Assembly: GCA_943737045.1 (NCBI GenBank)
Contig: CALSFV010000080.1
Coordinates: 1-64,000, forward strand
Direction of reading: 5' to 3'
Origin: Parapristionchus giblindavisi
Taxonomy: Eukaryota; Nematoda; Chromadorea; Rhabditida; Diplogasteridae
Length of the DNA: 64,000 nucleotides
Shown here: positions 59,774 to 64,000 of the stretch, piece after piece
Layout of the letters: each line of letters begins with the position of its first letter
Position numbering within the stretch: position 1 is the stretch's first letter
Made by a program: the position numbers and the translations under genes
Notes under the pieces: generated by a model
The model's database searches: none
What the model was told of the DNA's origin: nothing
What the model saw: only the letters and a program-made list of their open reading frames with translations

Positions 59774-62078
59774 GAGACCGGCTCGGTAAAAATTCACTAT
59801 ACCTCGGAAATTTCCCCTAGCAACAGGATTCAGGCCTCCATGCTTTCATGGTGGAAGGTGGCCTAGCTCCTATTTACAAAAGTGTAGTGAGTGAGGCATT
59901 CGGTCTCCATCGAGGCCAACAGCAAAATTCCAAAGTCGAAAAAATGGCAAACTTCGAAAAATCATATTTTGCGAATGAAACCAGTTAGCCTCGATATCGT
60001 TTCACGGTGTAGTTGGTCATCTCAAAAGTGCGTAGAAACACTAGGAACATCGAATTGGGGACGTCTACAAACACGTTTTTCAGCATTTCCGCGAGGTTTT
60101 CACCCAGTCAGTATGAATAGATCGGAAGTTCCTATAGCACATAAAATAGCCCACACGAATCTGCAATAATAAAACACAATTTCAAGCGAATCGAGATTAT
60201 TATAGTTTAAAAAAAATCAAAATGTGCTTTTTGGGGCTGTTTTTTCGCCCCCAGACAACTTTCCTGGAGGGAATTGGATATGTTCTGGGTATCATACGAC
60301 ATTCTGAGATGGGCTGAGTAAGAATCCTTGCCAAAAGTAAACCATGACCCGGGGTTCATGGTCGAAATGATGAATTTCGAATTATTGACCATGACCCCCG
60401 GGTCATGGTTCATAAATAAATTTTAAAAAAGTACAAATGTCCAGTATTGTGTGCCTATCTTCGAGAACGGACAGTAAGTATCATCATTGTCGTGATCTCA
60501 GATGAAGTGGATCGATTTGAACACTTTGGGTCATTGAAATCGACTTTTCCAGGAGCGCGCCAGTCGTCTGGGTTTCAGTGGATTCTTACTCAGCCCAATT
60601 CAATTAGATCAATTATATGTAGCTCTTCTTCTTAACTTAACTTTTTCGATTTCCACTACTATACTTATGCTGCCCCGTTGTGGCATAGTAAATTATGTAT
60701 CCAACCATTTTTCTTGTTTGTGTCCTATTGTTCATTATGTACCAGCATAATAAAGATATTATTATTATCACATCTCAGAATGTCGTATGATACCCACAAC
60801 ATATCCAATTCCCTCCAGGAAAGTGGTCTGGGGCGAAAAAACAGCCCCAAAAAGCACATTTTGTTTTTTTTTAAATACTGAAATAATCTCGATTCGTGTG
60901 AAATTGTGTTTTATTAGTGCAGAATCGTGTGGGCTATTTTAAGTGCTATAGGAACTTCCGGTCTATTCATACTGACTGGGTGAAAACCTCGCGGAAATGC
61001 TGAAAAACGTGTTTGTAGACGTCCACAATTGGATGTTCCTAGTGTTTCTACGCACTTTTGAGATGACCAACTATACCGTGAAACAATATCGAGGCTAACT
61101 CGTTTCATTCGCAAAATATGATTTTTCGAAGTTGGCCATTTTTTCGGGGGGGGGGGGGGGGGGGGGGTATCAGAACGGCAACAATCAAAACGGCAACAAT
61201 CAAAACGGTAACGGAGCAGAACTCGGTTGGGAGTTGGCATAGCTTCCCTAAGTAGCATGCCCTATGCAACAGTATTCCAACTGTTACTACCGTAACCTAC
61301 CGTAACCCACTACAGTAAATCAAAATGCGGGAAAATGCTGTTTTTCGATAGGTAGAGGCACGATAGGCACGATAGGGGTGAACTGGCTTCAGTAACACTA
61401 CCGTTACATGCTTACAGTAACCTAGACTAAAGTATTCGCTGTTGGATATCGCGAACTGACTTTTTTATGTTTTTCTTTTTAAAAATATGTTTTTGTGCTG
61501 AACGTAGAGTTGAGTGCATGCCTTTTCTCTATTGTTTGACTAATGATAATATCCATCAAAACACTACGAGACATAGCTCTAGTACAGTCATAAAAAAGTC
61601 AGTTCATAAAAAAGTCAGTTCGCGATATCCAACAGCGAATACTTTAGTCTGGGTTACTGTAAGCATGTAACGGTAGTGTTACTGAAGCCGGTTCACCCCT
61701 ATCGTGCCTCTACCGATCGAAAAACAGCATTTTCCCGCATTTTGATTTACGGTAGTGGGTTACGGTAGGTTACGGTAGCAACAGTTGGAATACTGTAGCA
61801 TAGGGCATGTTACTTAGGGAAGCTATGCCAACTCCCAACCGAGTTCTACTCCGTTTCCGTTTTGATTGTTGCCGTTTTGATTGTTGCCGTTCTGATACCC
61901 CCTCATTTTTTCGACTTTGGAATTTTGCCGTTGGCCTCGCCGAATGCCTCACTCACTACACTTTTGTAAATAAGAGCCAGGCCACCGTCCACCATGAAAG
62001 CATGGAGGCCTGAATCCTTTTGCTAGGAGAAATTTCCGGGGAATGCTCGAAATGGTAAATAATTACGGAGCCTTTCTC
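59774..62078. mobile_element. Second TTAA-type giant foldback, with a nested foldback
   Basis: Left end GAGACCGGCTCGGTAA after TTAA (59770-59773), identical in its 16 terminal bases to the element at 55090. The right end is a decayed TTACGGAGCCTTTCTC. Left-arm sequence (59815-60330) reappears inverted at 60770-61140 and 61905-62040, interrupted by the nested element at 61146-61905. Confidence 0.8.
61146..61905. mobile_element. Foldback nested in the giant foldback, with a G run
   Basis: A run of about 22 G, then TATCAGAACGGCAACAATCA, mirrored by TGATTGTTGCCGTTCTGATA. The arms (about 300 bp) share CAGTTCGCGATATCC. Interrupts TTGGCCATTTTTTC / CATTTTTTCGACTTTGGAAT of the outer arm. Confidence 0.8.
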
Positions 62079-62339
62079 TAAAATCTACTTAAACTGAAAG
62101 AACATTGACGAAATGAAAAACTTCAAATGAAAACTTTAAGTAGACTTTAAGTTTCGAAATACCAGAGTTCATGGTTGCATCCTCCTTGATTATATTTTAA
62201 ACTTTTGAACCAATCACCATCTTTAACTTTTCATATCAAATACTGCTATACTTGAAACATGTAATTTAGATGCTATGCGTAGACGATCTATATCTGAACC
62301 TAGATGGTGAGTATAATCATACGAACACAGAGAAAAAAG

Positions 62340-62465
62340 TCAACTCCACAGCACATACATAAGATCTGTGAATTGTTATATTTAACACTTTTGTGTTAAA
62401 AATAGCCCAAAGGGTTTAATATAACATTTCACAGGTCTTGTGTGCTGTGGAATACACAGTTTTCT
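62340..62465. repeat. Hairpin MITE in a gene 5 intron
   Basis: CCACAGCACATACATAAGATC faces a GATC-like/TCTTGTGTGCTGTGG side; inner TTGTTATATTTAACAC and TTTAATATAACATTTC. Confidence 0.6.
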
Positions 62466-63046
62466 CAGTGTGCGGTTCTCCTAACTATCCTGACGCGTAC
62501 ACTATTCCGATTGCAATTCAGCCTGTACTATCGACTTGACTGACGACTACGGCTACTCAAAAACGTCGATGTTCTTTGTTATCAATGATGTGTACTCTTG
62601 TGGATCGGGATATACAACGATTGTGAAATCAGATTCAGTCCAGTATTCAGGTAAAAATTAATTAGCTCTTACCACACTGCAAGGCAGGCTCACTCGTATT
62701 TTTAATGTGTCTTTTTGAGAGACCTTGCAGTACATTTACGTATTGTAGTCCAAACGTATCTCAAATTATAAGAGAGTGTATATCACTTTATTAGCAAACA
62801 ACAACAAAATAAATTATTCAGGCTCTTCCGTATCTTGCGTTAACAGTACAACATGGAGAATTGATGATACCACCCTCTATGAGAAACCAATCGTATCGTG
62901 CCGAAGTTCGATTTTATTTTAATTTTATTTTTTCAAGCTAATTCGAAACTCTGACCACATTCTCTCGCTTTATTTTCTTGTATACGAGAGAGCGTCGCAG
63001 TGCAGAGAAACTAGATCGGGTGTGCCTTTAATAGAAAATTAAAATG

Positions 63047-63615
63047 GGGGGGGGGGCATGTCAGAAGCGCAACGTCAAATGCGCAACAGCACTTCCTTGA
63101 GCGCAAACGACAAAAGCGCAACGGAGCATATCTCGGTTGGGGATGAACGTACGGACCTCTGGATGGGTTTACCCGAACCCACTCGGTTCACGCTATTATG
63201 GTACAAGTTGATCTTTGATCTCTCACACCTAAACGACAAAAGCGCAACGGGGCATATCTCGGTTGGGGATGAACGTACAAACTTCTGACAGTGTTTACCC
63301 GAACCCACTCGGTTCATGCTATTATGGTACAAGTTGATCTTTGATCTCTCACACCTAAACGACAAAAGCGCAACGGGGCATATCTCGGTCGGGGATGAAC
63401 GTACGGACATCTGGATGGGTTTACCCGAACCCCCTCGGTTCACGCTATTAATATATCTGTATTTTCATTAAAATGTGCGAAAATTATGAACTCATGAATA
63501 CAACAAAAATATAGTAAAATATCATTTAAAACGACCAATACATGGTTTTCGAGATTAAACCCTTCCAGAGGTCCGTACGTTCATCCCCAACCGAGATATG
63601 CCCCGTTGCGCAATT
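63047..63615. repeat. 126-bp tandem repeat inside an inverted-repeat element
   Basis: ACGACAAAAGCGCAACGG recurs at 63107, 63233 and 63359 (126-bp period). An inverted partial copy (CCCCAACCGAGATATGCCCC) lies at about 63585-63605. A G run starts the block at about 63047. The minus strand is open only because 126 is a multiple of three. Confidence 0.85.
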
Positions 63616-64000
63616 TTTCGCTCTTTCATTTGGTATATGACACGATAGGTTTCATTTTTATTTTGATATTTCTCAAGTTATCTTGATCATATCAGAGTAA
63701 AAGCTACTTTTGTACTTCGGTCATTATAGCAACAGTAAAATATTACAGCTCGACATGACCTGAAGTGTGTCTCGTTTGCCGTTGTCACACACCTGCAAAA
63801 AGCACAAGTTTGCCAAAATTTATTTTTTACATCACCCTATATGGCATGCCATATTTGACGCCGTCGAATATGTGTCAAATTTTACGCCGTCAAATCTGTC
63901 CCATAATTTACGAGGTCAAATCTGGCATGCCAGAATTGAGTGTCTAATATGTCCGGTCTCACCGTTGCCATTTTTGCAACCGTCAAATATGGCAACAATT
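63616..64000. other. Right edge, no gene seen
   Basis: Contains irregular repeats of CGTCAAAT with GGCATGCCA motifs at 63842 and 63921; may be the start of another repeat element cut by the window edge. Confidence 0.4.

Larger units (their letters stand above)
59710..62172. mobile_element. CTCTGGTATTT-family MITE interrupted by a giant foldback
   Basis: Left remnant 59710-59773 (CTCCGGTATTTCGAAACTTA) and right remnant 62079-62172 (TTTCGAAATACCAGAG) belong to one MITE split by the TTAA element at 59774-62078. Confidence 0.75.
55004..62922 (+). pseudogene. Gene 5: short CCP-like paralogue of gene 4 with an in-frame TGA
   Basis: Exons aligned to gene 4: 55004-55040 (signal peptide MSCIFLLLLAAF), 58987-59108, 59394-59461, 59510-59555, 62270-62306, 62522-62650, 62822-62922. 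Exons 2, 3, 4 and 5 have the same lengths as in gene 4 (122, 68, 46, 37 nt). The CCP-like pattern is GQCPIPH, RISCSS, YYCDK, W and MLCVDD. TGA at 59544-59546 falls where gene 4 has an open codon (GFRLK-stop against GFRLQADEL). Downstream exons stay open: SCGSGYT, then SVSCVN, ending SCRSSILF-TAA at 62920-62922. A TATA box (TATATAAAAGG) is at 54960. Without the TGA the protein would be 179 aa and lack TSP1 modules. Introns 1 and 4 hold giant foldbacks. It is either a young pseudogene or an early-terminating gene. Confidence 0.55.

Noticed and set aside
62469..62521. CUB-like start (CGSPNYPDAY) in gene 5
   Set aside because: The frame hits a stop soon after. A better acceptor (ATTCAG at 62516-62521) gives phase-correct joining to the following exon without this segment.
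63075..63443. 122-aa minus-strand frame with 42-aa repeats
   Set aside because: A product of the 126-bp tandem period; no gene context.

Overview
The window is eukaryotic, almost certainly from a nematode. Coding sequence lies in short exons with GT donors and mostly T-rich AG acceptors. The exon products are thrombospondin type-1 (TSP1) modules of the GVWSEWTTxGxCPTxCGSC type, each followed by a Cys-rich partner module (GPCGxxLCxFPxxTCC...FCG), a pairing I know from nematode secreted proteins. Non-coding DNA is AT-rich and packed with Tc1/mariner, hAT, piggyBac-like, Harbinger-like and LINE remnants. A diplogastrid-type nematode is possible, but the species cannot be fixed from this sequence.

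All host genes found are on the + strand and belong to one tandem family of secreted mosaic proteins. Gene 1 (1-3646) is the 3' part of a TSP1-module gene and carries two 1-nt frameshifts. Gene 2 (8751-35019) can be chained through 23 phase-compatible exons: signal peptide, a CCP (sushi)-like module, a 4-Cys domain, Thr-rich linkers, TSP1/partner modules, then four more CCP-like modules. Its introns hold a 4-kb minisatellite, an RTE retrotransposon and several foldback elements. Gene 3 (39108-46054) is a 15-exon, 624-aa paralogue with recently duplicated module exons. Gene 4 (50323-54434) has the same signal/CCP-like start, a mucin-like Thr/Ser repeat exon and then TSP1 modules. Gene 5 (55004-62922) is a short paralogue without TSP1 modules and has an in-frame TGA.

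Layout: 1-3.6 kb gene 1; 3.7-8.4 kb intergenic with two Tc1/mariner foldbacks; 8.4-35 kb gene 2; 35-38.7 kb intergenic (tRNA-like relic, mariner remnant, LINE); 38.7-46 kb gene 3; 46-50.3 kb intergenic (LINE scrap, hAT MITE); 50.3-54.4 kb gene 4; 54.5-63 kb gene 5, with two TTAA-flanked giant foldbacks and one TA-flanked foldback in its introns; 63-64 kb 126-bp tandem repeats. Promoter and intergenic blocks are also duplicated between paralogues, so the cluster grew by whole-gene duplication. Individual genes grew by duplicating phase-matched exon pairs.

The proteins are predicted to be extracellular; no enzymatic or binding function can be read from the sequence. The paralogues act as filled-versus-empty-site controls that date several transposon insertions.
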